64,000 nt of DNA from Stappia albiluteola (GTDB taxonomy: Bacteria > Pseudomonadota > Alphaproteobacteria > Rhizobiales > Stappiaceae): positions 211,001 to 275,000 of the forward strand of contig NZ_JACFXV010000063.1 of the NCBI RefSeq assembly GCF_014050225.1. Reading direction: 5' to 3'. A program made the position numbers and the translations under genes. A model generated the notes under the pieces. That model had not been told where the DNA came from. It worked only from the letters and a program-made list of their open reading frames with translations, and ran no database searches. Of this stretch, positions 17,629-27,403 are shown in pieces (within the stretch, counting starts at the first letter, position 1; each line of letters starts with the position of its first letter).

Positions 17629-18384
17629 ATGTCGACCTTCGACCGCAACACCAACGTTCGGTATGCCACGGCCGGCACGCGCGCCGAGGCCGGCGTCTAT
17701 GACGAGGGCCTGCGCGCCTATATGCTGGGCGTCTACAATTATATGGCGCTCGGCCTTGCCATCACGGGCGTTTTCGCGCTTGGGACCGTCTATTTCGCCA
17801 TCGACCAGGCGACCGGCGGACTGACCGCGTTCGGCCAGACCATCTACCTCAGCCCGCTGAAGTGGGTGATCATGCTGGCGCCGCTCGCCATGGTCTTTTT
17901 CCTTAGCTTCCGCATTCAGTCGATGAGCGCGTCCACTGCACAGACCACCTTCTGGGTCTATGCGGCGTTGATGGGCCTGTCGCTGTCGTCGATCTTCCTG
18001 GTCTATACCGGGGCGTCGATCGCGCGGGTCTTCTTCATCAGCGCGGCTTCCTTCGGTGCGCTGAGCATCTTCGGCTACACGACGAAGAAGGACCTGTCCG
18101 GCTGGGGCTCGTTCCTGTTCATGGGCCTGATCGGCATCATCATCGCCTCGCTGGTGAATATCTTCCTTGCCTCTTCGGCGCTGCAGTTCGCCATTTCGGT
18201 GATCGGCGTGCTGGTATTCGCGGGTCTCACGGCCTACGACACCCAGCAGATCAAGGAAATGTATTACGCCGGCGACGGTCGCGAAGTCGCCGTGAAGAAG
18301 TCGGTGATGGGCGCGCTGAGGCTGTATCTCGACTTCATCAACCTCTTCCTCATGCTGTTGCAGCTTTTCGGCAATCGCGAATAA
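17629..18384 (+). CDS. BAX inhibitor-1/YccA family membrane protein
   Basis: This 251-residue polytopic protein of the BI-1 (UPF0005) family has seven hydrophobic helices. The conserved LVFAGLTAYDTQQIKEMY near the C-terminus holds the family Asp that takes part in pH-sensitive calcium leak in a solved bacterial homologue. The ATG is preceded by GAGAGGAAA. The gene is monocistronic, with a candidate promoter at 17446-17475 and a strong hairpin terminator after it. The bacterial role is uncertain; E. coli YccA modulates FtsH. Confidence 0.93.
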   Translation: MSTFDRNTNVRYATAGTRAEAGVYDEGLRAYMLGVYNYMALGLAITGVFALGTVYFAIDQATGGLTAFGQTIYLSPLKWVIMLAPLAMVFFLSFRIQSMSASTAQTTFWVYAALMGLSLSSIFLVYTGASIARVFFISAASFGALSIFGYTTKKDLSGWGSFLFMGLIGIIIASLVNIFLASSALQFAISVIGVLVFAGLTAYDTQQIKEMYYAGDGREVAVKKSVMGALRLYLDFINLFLMLLQLFGNRE

Positions 18385-18410
18385 GCGCGACACGCAGGGC
18401 ACAAACAAGA

Positions 18411-18436
18411 AAGGCGCGGAACCCCGCGCCTTTTTT
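18411..18436 (+). terminator. Rho-independent terminator after the BI-1 gene
   Basis: A 9-bp GC-rich stem (AAGGCGCGG/CCGCGCCTT) with a 4-base loop is followed by a run of T residues. It starts 27 bases after the stop codon. The minus-strand DUF2794 gene ends 30 bases further on. Confidence 0.88.
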
Positions 18437-18466
18437 GCATTCGATCGACCCCTGCAGCGCCGTCCT

Positions 18467-18862
18467 TCAGGCCTCCACGAGGCTCAGGTGCCGCTTGCGA
18501 TCGAAAATCTTGAGGACCTGCGCCAGGTCCGTACCGCGCTTCAGGATCATGCCGCCGGCGCCGACGACCGAATAGGCACCCTGACGGCGAGCGTTCCTGG
18601 GATCCTTCTCGATACGGTAAAGCGGCATTTCGGACGAGCGCCGGAAGACGGAAAACACCGCCTTGTCCTTCAGGTGATCGATCGCGTAATCGCGCCATTC
18701 ACCATTGGCGACCATGTAGCCGTAAATTCTGAGGATCTGATCGAGTTCCCGGCGGTGGAATGCCACCTGCTGGCGGATTGGCGGCATTGCAGACGTGCGG
18801 GGCGGCGCCTGATGGAGCGCTGCTGCCCCGCGGTGCTGCGCTTCCTCGTCGAACTCGCTCAT
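18467..18862 (-). CDS. DUF2794 domain protein
   Basis: This is a 131-residue soluble protein of a family I know only from alphaproteobacteria (DUF2794). The conserved core is FHRRELDQILRIYGYMVANG, then EWRDYAID, FSVFRRSSEMPLYRIEK and a final DRKRHLSLV. The ATG at 18862 has an ideal AGGAGG 6 bases upstream, which favours it over an opening 21 codons earlier. It is a single minus-strand gene 79 bases downstream of the pyc stop codon and could be read with pyc. No function is known. Confidence 0.88.
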   Translation of the reverse strand: MSEFDEEAQHRGAAALHQAPPRTSAMPPIRQQVAFHRRELDQILRIYGYMVANGEWRDYAIDHLKDKAVFSVFRRSSEMPLYRIEKDPRNARRQGAYSVVGAGGMILKRGTDLAQVLKIFDRKRHLSLVEA

Positions 18863-18941
18863 GGCGCCTCCTGTCATTGTTCTGACATGATGCGTCCTTC
18901 GCCGGAACAGCGCAAGCCTTCGCAATGCCCTCCGGTTGACC

Positions 18942-21900
18942 CTAACCCTCGAATACGATCAGCAGGTCCTTCGCGTCGATCTGCGATCCCGGACCGACGA
19001 GGACTTCGGCGACCTTGCCGGCACGCTCGGCGTGAAGCGCGGTTTCCATCTTCATAGCTTCGATGGACAGCAGGACATCGCCTGCGGCGACTTCCTGACC
19101 CGGCTTGACGGAGATTGTCGAGACGACACCCGGCATCGGCGCTCCCACATGCGCGGCATTGTCGCCTTCGGCCTTGCGGCGGGCCGCGGCTGCGCCCGCG
19201 CCGTGAGCCCGGTCGGGCACCTTGACGTTGCGCGGCTGGCCGTTCAGCTCGAAGAAGACCTTCACCTGGCCTTCCGTATCCGTTTCGCCGATTGCCTGGC
19301 AGCGGATCACCAGCGTCTTGCCGGGCTCCAGGTCGACAAGGATCTCGTCGCCCACTTCAAGCCCGTAGAAATAGACGGGTGTCGGCAAGACCGAGGTCGG
19401 GCCGTAGGTATCCTGCGCCCTGGCAAAATCGGTGAAGACTTTCGGATACATCAGATAGGAGGCGAGGTCGTCGTCGGATATGGCGCGACCAACCTTGTCG
19501 GCGGCTTCCTTGCGGCGGGCCTCCAGATCGTCATCGGCCAGCAGCGAGCCGGGCCGCACGATAATCGGCTTTTCTCCCTTCAGTACCTTGGCCTGAAGAT
19601 CCTTCGGCCAACCGCCGGGCGACTGGCCAAGATCGCCGCGCATCAGCTGCACGACGCTTTCGGGGAAGGCGACTTCCTTGCCGGGATTCACCACATCCGC
19701 AACGGAAAGCCCCTGGGATACCATCATCAGCGCCATGTCGCCGACGACCTTGGAGGACGGCGTGACCTTGACGATGTCGCCGAACATCAGGTTGGCGTCG
19801 TGATAGGCCTGCGCCACCTCGTGCCAGCGGGTTTCGAGGCCAAGGGAGCGCGCCTGTTCCTTCAGGTTGGTGAACTGGCCGCCCGGCATCTCGTGCAGAT
19901 AGACTTCGGAAGCGCCCGATTTCAGGTCGCTCTCGAAGGCGCGATACTGATACCGGACCGCCTCCCAGTAGAAGGAGATCTCGCGGATCGCCTTGGTGTC
20001 GAGACCCGTGTCGCGGTCCGTGCCCTTCAGCGCTTCGACGATGGAACCAAGGCAGGGCTGCGACGTCATGCCGGAAAAGGCGTCCATGGCGGCATCGACG
20101 GCATCGACACCCGTCTCCACCGCCGCAAGCACCGTCGCTGCCGAAATGCCGGACGTGTCATGGGTGTGGAAGTGGATCGGCAGGCCGATCTCTTCCTTGA
20201 GCGCCTTGAAGAGGATGCGGGCGGCCTGCGGTTTCAGCAGGCCGGCCATGTCCTTCAGCCCCAGTATATGGGCGCCGGCCTTTTCCAGGTCTTTGGCGAG
20301 CGACACATAGTAGCGCAGGTCGTATTTCGGCCGCGCGCTGTCGAGAAGGTCGCCCGTGTAGCAGATGACGCCTTCGCAGAGCTTGTCGGCCTCGATCACC
20401 GCGTCCATGGAGACGCGCATGTTCTCCACCCAGTTCAGGCAGTCGAAGACGCGGAACAGGTCGATGCCGGCAGCGGCGGCGCGCTGCACGAAGTAGCGCA
20501 CCACATTGTCGGGATAGTTGGCATAGCCGACGCCATTCGCCCCGCGCAGCAACATCTGAAGCAGGACATTCGGCACCTTCTCGCGCACGAGGCGCAGGCG
20601 TTCCCAGGGATCCTCGGTCAGGAACCGCATGGCGACATCGAAGGTCGCTCCGCCCCAGCATTCCAGCGAGAAGAGTTCCGGCAGGCCCCTGGCATAGGCA
20701 TCGGCGATCGCGGCGATGTCGTGCGTCCGCATCCTTGTGGCGAGCAGGGACTGATGGGCGTCCCGCATGGTCGTGTCGGTGACAAGCGTGCGCCGTTCCG
20801 CCTTCATCCAGTCGGCAAAGCCCTGCGGCCCGAGATCGTCCAGCAGGTGACGGGTGCCCTTGCGCGGCTCGCCCGCATAGCGCGGGATCTGAGGAGCTGC
20901 GGCTTCGACGGACGGACGCGGGCGGCTCTTCGTCTCCGGGTGGCCGTTGACCGTCACGTCGGCGATATAGGTCAGCAGCTTGGTTGCGCGGTCCTGGCGC
21001 TTGACCTGCGCGAACAGCGCCGGCGTCTCGTCGATGAAACGGGTCGTGTAGCGGTTCGCGCGAAAATCCGGATGGCCGATGATGTTTTCAAGGAACGTCA
21101 GGTTGGTGGCCACGCCGCGGATGCGGAACTCGCGCAGCGCCCGATCCATGCGTTGGGCGGCTTCCTCTGCCGTCGGCGCCCACGCGGTGACCTTTTCCAG
21201 CAGCGGATCGTAGAAACGGGTGATCACCGCGCCCGAGTAGGCCGTGCCGCCGTCGAGCCGGATGCCGAAACCGGTCGCGCCCCGATAGGCGGTGATGCGG
21301 CCATAGTCGGGAATGAAGTTCTGCTCCGGGTCCTCGGTCGTGATGCGGCACTGGAGCGCGTGGCCGTTGAGGCGGATGTCCTGCTGGACAGGCACCCCGG
21401 AGGCGGGATCGCCGATCATCGCGCCGGCGGCGATGCGGATCTGCGCCTTGACGATGTCGATGCCGGTCACTTCCTCGGTGACGGTATGCTCGACCTGGAT
21501 GCGCGGATTGACTTCGATGAAATAGACGGCGCCGGTATCGGCATCCATAAGAAACTCAACCGTTCCGGCGCCCTCGTAATTCACCGCCTGGCCGATCTTC
21601 AGGCCGTAGCCGCAAAGCTCCTGCCGCTTGGCCGTGTCGAGATAGGGAGCAGGCGCGCGTTCGACGACCTTCTGGTGCCGGCGCTGGATCGAGCAGTCGC
21701 GCTCGAAGAGATGGACGAGATTGCCGTGCTTGTCGCCGAGGATCTGCACCTCCACGTGACGGGCACGCTCGACGAGCTTTTCGAGATAGATCTCGTCCTT
21801 TCCGAAGGCGGCCTTCGCCTCGCGCTTGGCGGCCGTTGCGTCGCGCAGCAGTTCAGCCTCGTTGCGGATGACGCGCATGCCGCGTCCGCCGCCGCCCCAC

Positions 21901-22385
21901 GATGCCTTCAGCATCAAGGGATAGCCGATCCCGGCGGCAAGCCGCTTTACCTCTTCCATGTCATCGGGAAGCGGATCTGTCGCGGGCATTACCGGTACGC
22001 CGGCCGCGACCGCCAGGTCGCGTGCGGCGACCTTGTTGCCGAGGCGGCGCATGGTCTCGGGCCTTGGGCCGATGAAGATGACGCCGGCTTTCTCGCAGGC
22101 TTCCACGAATTCCGGGCTTTCCGAAAGCAGGCCATAGCCCGGGTGGATGGCATCCGCGCCGGATTCCTTCGCGACCCGCAGGATTTCGTCGATTGCCAGA
22201 TAGGCCTCGACCGGTCCCAGCCCCTGGCCTATCTGATAAGCCTCGTCCGCCTTGAAGCGATGCAGGGCCAGTTTGTCCTGCTCGGCGAAGACGGCCACCG
22301 TTCGCATGCCAAGCTCGTTGGCGGCGCGGAAGACGCGGATCGCGATTTCGGAACGATTGGCGACGAGAATCTTGCGAATGGCCAA
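18942..22385 (-). CDS. pyc: Pyruvate carboxylase
   Basis: This biotin-dependent anaplerotic enzyme makes oxaloacetate from pyruvate, bicarbonate and ATP. At 1147 residues it is a full single-chain enzyme. It carries biotin carboxylase (about 1-455, ATP-grasp with SWGGGGRGMRVIRNE and FIEVNPRIQVEHTVTEE), carboxyltransferase (about 530-800, LECWGGATFDVAMRFL and HFHTHDTSG), the central allosteric region, and a C-terminal biotinyl domain with the acceptor Lys1112 in IEAMKMETA. The start appears to be TTG at 22385 with GGGGAG five bases upstream, giving the family N-terminus AIRKILVANRSEIAIRV. It pairs metabolically with mcd and phaC in the window for balancing acetyl-CoA and C4 acids. Confidence 0.97.
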   Translation of the reverse strand: MAIRKILVANRSEIAIRVFRAANELGMRTVAVFAEQDKLALHRFKADEAYQIGQGLGPVEAYLAIDEILRVAKESGADAIHPGYGLLSESPEFVEACEKAGVIFIGPRPETMRRLGNKVAARDLAVAAGVPVMPATDPLPDDMEEVKRLAAGIGYPLMLKASWGGGGRGMRVIRNEAELLRDATAAKREAKAAFGKDEIYLEKLVERARHVEVQILGDKHGNLVHLFERDCSIQRRHQKVVERAPAPYLDTAKRQELCGYGLKIGQAVNYEGAGTVEFLMDADTGAVYFIEVNPRIQVEHTVTEEVTGIDIVKAQIRIAAGAMIGDPASGVPVQQDIRLNGHALQCRITTEDPEQNFIPDYGRITAYRGATGFGIRLDGGTAYSGAVITRFYDPLLEKVTAWAPTAEEAAQRMDRALREFRIRGVATNLTFLENIIGHPDFRANRYTTRFIDETPALFAQVKRQDRATKLLTYIADVTVNGHPETKSRPRPSVEAAAPQIPRYAGEPRKGTRHLLDDLGPQGFADWMKAERRTLVTDTTMRDAHQSLLATRMRTHDIAAIADAYARGLPELFSLECWGGATFDVAMRFLTEDPWERLRLVREKVPNVLLQMLLRGANGVGYANYPDNVVRYFVQRAAAAGIDLFRVFDCLNWVENMRVSMDAVIEADKLCEGVICYTGDLLDSARPKYDLRYYVSLAKDLEKAGAHILGLKDMAGLLKPQAARILFKALKEEIGLPIHFHTHDTSGISAATVLAAVETGVDAVDAAMDAFSGMTSQPCLGSIVEALKGTDRDTGLDTKAIREISFYWEAVRYQYRAFESDLKSGASEVYLHEMPGGQFTNLKEQARSLGLETRWHEVAQAYHDANLMFGDIVKVTPSSKVVGDMALMMVSQGLSVADVVNPGKEVAFPESVVQLMRGDLGQSPGGWPKDLQAKVLKGEKPIIVRPGSLLADDDLEARRKEAADKVGRAISDDDLASYLMYPKVFTDFARAQDTYGPTSVLPTPVYFYGLEVGDEILVDLEPGKTLVIRCQAIGETDTEGQVKVFFELNGQPRNVKVPDRAHGAGAAAARRKAEGDNAAHVGAPMPGVVSTISVKPGQEVAAGDVLLSIEAMKMETALHAERAGKVAEVLVGPGSQIDAKDLLIVFEG

Positions 22386-23108
22386 AGGCGTCTCCCCGAA
22401 CTGGCATGTTGTGGCCTTCTACCAAAGGCCGGGGAACGCGAAAAGCTCAAGCCTTGGGCAGAGTGCCTATGCGGCAGGCATGAGCCCGTTCAAATTCAAG
22501 ACAATTAGGTTAACGATCGAATCTCCGATCTTCACAGGCGGAAACCGGCGCCGTGCCTATCTGGTGTATGAGCCGGTCCTTCAGCCTACATGTTGCATGA
22601 ACAAAGAAAGAACATGCTTCGGTAAGCGATTCGTCCATCGGTTGTTCCTGTTCCGGTCATCGCGTTAAGCCGGCGTCTAAAAATCCCCTTATCGGATTTA
22701 CCGAAATTTTACGCTTGACGGAATTCGGGCTCATGAGGGCTCGCCACCTCATTTCTCGCTAAAATTCTGAGCGGATTCAGGATTTCGCGGCGGAAAATTG
22801 AATCGTCGCAAGATGTTGTAGGGAACGAAAGATGAATCTGTGCGAGTCAGCGATTCGGTCCTTCTTTGTTCAGGACTCGTTCCATGTTCTGCTTCCGCAA
22901 CGAATACGCGCGTCGATTCGGTGCCGAAAAAGATGCGGGACATTGCTTCGGCGACTGTGATAGGACACGGGTTCGTAGGAACCTGGAGTTCCAGCTGGAG
23001 CGGTTCCTGATCAAACGGATGTTTCGATCCGGATCGTCAGTGCTCCAGTCGCCCGTATTGCGGCGGGATGCTCTTCAGAAGGCGTTTGACGCAAGACCGA
23101 CCCCAGTG
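22386..23108. other. 723-base divergent intergenic region between pyc and the helicase gene
   Basis: This is the longest gene-free stretch in the window and is visibly more AT-rich than its flanks, especially 22660-22850. It must contain promoters for both neighbours. I see no convincing small gene. A 64-codon minus frame at 22749-22943 has no recognisable features, and open sequence 5' of the helicase (22866-23108) lacks family similarity. CTTGAC at 22714 resembles a -35 box but has no well-spaced -10. Confidence 0.6.
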
Positions 23109-26100
23109 ATGTTCCAAACCGGATATTCGCCGCTTCCGCCGGCTGCGCGCGCCCGCACGGTCACCGCCGTTCTCGGGCCGACCAATACCGGCAAGACGCA
23201 CCTTGCGATCGAGCGCATGGTGGCCCAGCCCTCCGGGTTGATCGGCCTGCCGCTTCGGCTGCTCGCGCGGGAGGTATACGGGCGGATTGTCGAGAAGAAG
23301 GGTGCGGATACGGTTGCGCTCATTACCGGCGAAGAAAAGATCGTTCCGCGGAACCCCCGGTTCTGGGTCTCCACCGTCGAAGCCATGCCCCTTGATCTCG
23401 ACACGGATTTCGTGGCGATCGACGAGGTGCAGCTCGCCGGCGACCTGGAGCGCGGGCATGTCTTTACAGACCGTATCCTGAACCTGCGCGGGCGGGCGGA
23501 AACGCTTCTGCTTGGGGCGGCGACCGCCAGGCCGCTGCTGGAAAGGCTGTTGCCGGGCATCAACGTGATCACCCGGCCGCGCATGTCGGTGCTCTCCTAT
23601 GCCGGCTCCAAGAAAATAACGCGGCTGCCGGCACGCTCGGCCGTGGTCGCCTTTTCGTCCGGTGAAGTCTACGCAATCGCCGAATTGATCCGTCGTCAGC
23701 GCGGCGGCGCGGCGGTCGTTCTCGGTTCGCTGAGCCCGCGAACCCGCAATGCGCAGGTGGAACTGTTCCAGAACGGCGATGTCGAGCATCTGGTTGCGAC
23801 CGACGCCATCGGCATGGGTCTCAATCTGGATGTCGACCACATTGCCTTCGCCGGAAACCGGAAGTTCGACGGCTATCAGTACCGCGCCTTGAGCCGCGCT
23901 GAAATCGGGCAGATTGCCGGGCGTGCCGGACGGCATACGCGCGACGGGACGTTCGGTGTGACCGGTCGGGTCGACCCTTTCGACGACGAGCTTGTCGAAT
24001 CCATCGAATCCCACCGGTTCGATGCGCTGAAGGTGTTCCAGTGGCGTAACACCCGGCTCGATTTTTCCTCGCTCGATACTCTCGTGCGGACCCTTGAGAT
24101 GGTGCCCGTCGAGCAGGGGCTGACACGTGCGCCTCCCGCCGATGACATGGTGGCGCTGGAGCATGCGGCGCGCGATCCTGACATCCGCGCCCTTGCGACC
24201 TCCCCGAAGCGGATTTCCCTGTTGTGGGACGTCTGCCAGGTGCCGGACTATCGAAAGATCGCGCCTGCCAACCATGCCGATCTGGTGGCAACGCTCTATG
24301 GTTATTTGACCAGGCAGGGAGCCATACCCGACGACTGGTTCAGCCATCAGGTGAGCCTTGCCGACCGCCTTGACGGGGACATCGATACGCTGGCCAACCG
24401 TATCGCCCATATCCGAACCTGGACTTTTGTGGCAAACCGTGCCGACTGGCTGCGTGATCCTGCTCATTGGCAAGGGGTTACACGGGCTATAGAAGACCGA
24501 CTATCAGATGCCTTGCACGAAAAGCTGACCCAGCGTTTCGTGGATCGGCGAACCAGCGTATTGATGCGACGTTTGAGAGAAAACGCGATGCTCGAAGCGG
24601 AGATCACAGGGACCGGCGACGTGCTTGTCGAAGGTCAGCATGTCGGCCAGCTGCAGGGATTCCGGTTCGCGCCGGATACAGGCGCGGAGGGGTCGGATGC
24701 CAAGGCCGTGCGGGCGGCGGCGCAAAAGGCGCTGGTGACGGAGATAGAGGCGCGTGCCGGGCGCCTGTCGCGCGCGCCGAACGAGGATTTCGCTCTCTCG
24801 GCCGATGGAACGATCCGCTGGCAGGGCGAACCGGTGGGACGGCTCATCGCCGGGGAAACCACGCTCGCCCCGTCCATCCTCACGCTCGCCGACGAAACCC
24901 TGACCGGCCCGGCCCGCGACGGCGTGCAGGAGCGTCTCGCGACATGGGTCAAGGCGCATGTCGACGCGTTGCTGAAGCCGTTGCGTGATCTGGAAGGCGC
25001 CGAAGGTCTGGAAGGTCTCGCCCGGGGCATCGCCTTCCGCCTGGTGGAAGGGCTCGGCATTCTGGAGCGCAGCGAAGTTGCCGATGACATCCGTCAACTG
25101 GACCAGACGATGCGCGCATCGCTGCGCAAGCTCGGCGTGCGTTTCGGAGCCTATCATATCTACGTACCCGCGCTGCTGAAGCCGGCGCCGAGTCAGTTGA
25201 TCGCGGAACTCTGGGCGCTCAGGCACGGCAGTCCCGACATGCCCGGCCTTGCCGAGCTGCCGCAGCTTTCCGCTTCCGGGCGCACCTCCATGCCGGTCGA
25301 CCCGGCAATCTCCCACGATCTCTACAAGGTCGTCGGCTTCCGTGTCTGCGGGCCGCGCGCAGTGCGCATCGATATCCTGGAGCGCCTTGCCGATCTGATC
25401 CGGCCGTTGATCGCCTGGAAACCGCTCGACAAGACGGTTGCGCCGCCGGATGGCGCCGTGCCCCAGGGGGGCGCCTTTACGATAACCATCGCCATGACTT
25501 CGCTGCTCGGCTGCGCGGGCGAGGATTTCGCCGCGGTGCTGAAGTCTCTCGGATACCGTTCGGAGACCCGGGAAATCGAGCGTCCCGTTGTCGCCGCCAC
25601 CCAAGCGCAGAACGAGACCGTTGCGGGGACGGGCGGGGAGACAGGTGAACCTGCCGGAGAGCCGGCGGCTGTCGCCGTTGCCCTGGATGCCGCTATTGAG
25701 GAATCCGCTGCGGTATCGGCTGGATCCGAAAGCGCCGAAGCACCGGAAGACGAAGCTGCGGCGATCGACAGGATCGACGGTGCCGGAGATGAGATCGCCG
25801 AACCGGCTGCCGCAGACGCTGCATCCGAGACCGCTTCGGAGACGGTGACGGTGGAGATCTGGCGTCCGGGCCGCGGTGACCGCCGCCCGCATGGCCGCTC
25901 AGGCGAACACCGGCAGGAACAGCGTCGCGACGGCCGACAAGGCGGAAACCGCCGCCACGGCGGGGAACGCGGATCGGATCATCAGCACGGCGAAGCAAGG
26001 AATGGCGCACGAAGCGGCAAGCGAACTGAAGGCGGAAGGGGGGACAACGCGCGCGGTTTTGGCCGCGATCGCGGTCACGACCGGGGGCAGGGACGTCCGC

Positions 26101-26225
26101 ATCACCAGGGCGGACCGCGCAAGCCGGCGCCCCAGCGCGACAAGCCGATCGATCCGGATTCGCCGTTCGCGGCCCTGATGGCGCTGAAGAACAGCCTGGA
26201 AAAGGGCAACGGCGACAAGTCTTGA
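23109..26225 (+). CDS. SUV3-type ATP-dependent RNA helicase with charged C-terminal tail
   Basis: This superfamily 2 helicase is related to mitochondrial SUV3, the helicase partner of PNPase in RNA decay. Walker A GPTNTGKTH lies at residues 23-31 and DEVQ at about 105-108. Motif VI appears as QIAGRAGRHTRDG. The SUV3-like C-terminal domain follows to about residue 830. The last 200 residues are low complexity: first Ala/Glu-rich, then from about 918 rich in Arg, Gly, His and Asp, ending in DSPFAALMALKNSLEKG, which looks like a peptide-docking element. I start it at the ATG at 23109, which matches the family N-terminus. The frame is open back to 22866, and ATG 23019 is an alternative; neither has a strong ribosome site. 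The S4 gene follows after 37 bases. Confidence 0.85.
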   Translation: MFQTGYSPLPPAARARTVTAVLGPTNTGKTHLAIERMVAQPSGLIGLPLRLLAREVYGRIVEKKGADTVALITGEEKIVPRNPRFWVSTVEAMPLDLDTDFVAIDEVQLAGDLERGHVFTDRILNLRGRAETLLLGAATARPLLERLLPGINVITRPRMSVLSYAGSKKITRLPARSAVVAFSSGEVYAIAELIRRQRGGAAVVLGSLSPRTRNAQVELFQNGDVEHLVATDAIGMGLNLDVDHIAFAGNRKFDGYQYRALSRAEIGQIAGRAGRHTRDGTFGVTGRVDPFDDELVESIESHRFDALKVFQWRNTRLDFSSLDTLVRTLEMVPVEQGLTRAPPADDMVALEHAARDPDIRALATSPKRISLLWDVCQVPDYRKIAPANHADLVATLYGYLTRQGAIPDDWFSHQVSLADRLDGDIDTLANRIAHIRTWTFVANRADWLRDPAHWQGVTRAIEDRLSDALHEKLTQRFVDRRTSVLMRRLRENAMLEAEITGTGDVLVEGQHVGQLQGFRFAPDTGAEGSDAKAVRAAAQKALVTEIEARAGRLSRAPNEDFALSADGTIRWQGEPVGRLIAGETTLAPSILTLADETLTGPARDGVQERLATWVKAHVDALLKPLRDLEGAEGLEGLARGIAFRLVEGLGILERSEVADDIRQLDQTMRASLRKLGVRFGAYHIYVPALLKPAPSQLIAELWALRHGSPDMPGLAELPQLSASGRTSMPVDPAISHDLYKVVGFRVCGPRAVRIDILERLADLIRPLIAWKPLDKTVAPPDGAVPQGGAFTITIAMTSLLGCAGEDFAAVLKSLGYRSETREIERPVVAATQAQNETVAGTGGETGEPAGEPAAVAVALDAAIEESAAVSAGSESAEAPEDEAAAIDRIDGAGDEIAEPAAADAASETASETVTVEIWRPGRGDRRPHGRSGEHRQEQRRDGRQGGNRRHGGERGSDHQHGEARNGARSGKRTEGGRGDNARGFGRDRGHDRGQGRPHHQGGPRKPAPQRDKPIDPDSPFAALMALKNSLEKGNGDKS

Positions 26226-26262
26226 GCCGCCGGCGCTTTCGCAAGGCGTTAGAGGGACGGAC

Positions 26263-26640
26263 GTGGAGACGGCACAGCGGATCGACAAGTGGTTGTGGCA
26301 TGCGCGGGTGACCAAATCCCGCAGCCTTGCCCAGAAACTTGCGATTTCCGGCCATGTCCGCGTCAACCGCGAGAAGATCGATGCCGCAAGCAAGCAGGTG
26401 CGCATCGGCGACGTGCTGACCATCGCGCTCGAAAGGCGCGTGCTGGTGCTTCGGATCCTGGGCATCGGCACCCGGCGCGGCCCGGCGGTCGAGGCGCAAC
26501 TGCTTTACGAAGACCTTTCTCCGGCATTACCGCCGAAAACGGACGCGGTGCGGGAGGAGGGCGCGCGCGACCCCGGAACCGGTCGCCCGACCAAGCGTGA
26601 CCGGCGTCAAATTGACGCACTCCGACGGGGAGAGGACTGA
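26263..26640 (+). CDS. S4-domain RNA-binding protein, HslR-like
   Basis: This 125-residue protein has an N-terminal S4 domain: RIDKWLWHARVTKSRSLAQK and SGHVRVNREKIDAASKQVRIGD. A short basic tail follows. The family includes heat-shock protein Hsp15 (HslR), which rescues stalled 50S subunits carrying a peptidyl-tRNA. The start is GTG at 26263 behind AGAGGGA. It lies 37 bases after the helicase, so the two are probably cotranscribed, an RNA-processing pair. Confidence 0.9.
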   Translation: METAQRIDKWLWHARVTKSRSLAQKLAISGHVRVNREKIDAASKQVRIGDVLTIALERRVLVLRILGIGTRRGPAVEAQLLYEDLSPALPPKTDAVREEGARDPGTGRPTKRDRRQIDALRRGED

Positions 26641-26919
26641 ATTCCGGAAATACTCCCCGGAAGGAAATCCTGTGCCGCCTTCAGCCCTATTTGAAGGGCC
26701 TGCGACCTTGCGGGCAACGCGCAAAGGCGCTACCCAATCGCTGCATTGATGCACCCACGCTGGTCCTGCCGCCTGGTGCATCCCTGCACAGGGTTTCCCC
26801 GCCAGGGAAGTGCCGCATCGCAGTCGCGACTACGGCCACCCGTTTCGGGAAAGCTGCCCGTGTGCAGGCTACTGGATTTCGGCCCGCGCATTGAAAGCCG
26901 CGGACATGAGAGGACTGCG

Positions 26920-27258
26920 ATGACCTACATCGTCACCGACAACTGTATCAAGTGCAAGTATACCGACTGCGTGGAGGTTTGCCCCGTTGACTGCTTCTAC
27001 GAGGGCGAGAACATGCTGGTCATCCACCCGGACGAATGCATTGATTGCGGCGTGTGCGAACCCGAATGTCCGGCTGAGGCGATCAAGCCGGACACGGAGC
27101 CGGGGCTTGAGAACTGGCTTGAGATCAACACCCGTTATGCTGCGCTTTGGCCGAACATAACGGTGAAGAAAGATGCGCCGGCCGATGCAAAGGAATTTGA
27201 CGGCGAGACAGGAAAATATGAGAAATACTTTTCTGAGGAGCCTGGCCAGGGCGACTGA
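26920..27258 (+). CDS. fdxA: Ferredoxin FdxA, 7Fe [3Fe-4S][4Fe-4S] type
   Basis: This 112-residue bacterial ferredoxin shows [17 protein letters not shown] at the N-terminus and [12 protein letters not shown] after it, supplying the cysteines for one 3Fe and one 4Fe cluster. It continues with the long C-terminal region ([18 protein letters not shown]) seen in alphaproteobacterial FdxA. The ATG at 26920 has GAGAGGA upstream. It stands between the S4 gene and carD in an order I remember from Rhizobiaceae. The electron partner is not evident. Confidence 0.95.
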   Translation: MTYIVTDNCIKCKYTDCVEVCPVDCFYEGENMLVIHPDECIDCGVCEPECPAEAIKPDTEPGLENWLEINTRYAALWPNITVKKDAPADAKEFDGETGKYEKYFSEEPGQGD

Positions 27259-27312
27259 TCTGCGCCGGTCTTCGCTTTTTTTGAATTTCGGGAATGGGAA
27301 ACCTTTCTCCGT

Positions 27313-27345
27313 GGCCGGCCGGGAACAGCCGGCCTTTGCTTTTTC
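27313..27345 (+). terminator. Rho-independent terminator after fdxA
   Basis: A 7-bp stem GGCCGGC/GCCGGCC with an 8-base loop is followed by TTTGCTTTTT. It lies 55 bases after the fdxA stop codon. Confidence 0.75.
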
Positions 27346-27403
27346 TGACGTTGGGGAATGGTTAATTTGATGCCCGGCGGATAGTCGGCTTCGCACATCT
27401 GCT

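Noticed and set aside
18936..22508. 1190-codon open frame on the plus strand
   Set aside because: It is fully antisense to pyc, which has complete domain structure. High GC and codon bias leave long shadows in the opposite strand.
22749..22943. 64-codon minus-strand frame upstream of pyc
   Set aside because: AT-rich region, no similarity that I recognise and no ribosome site.
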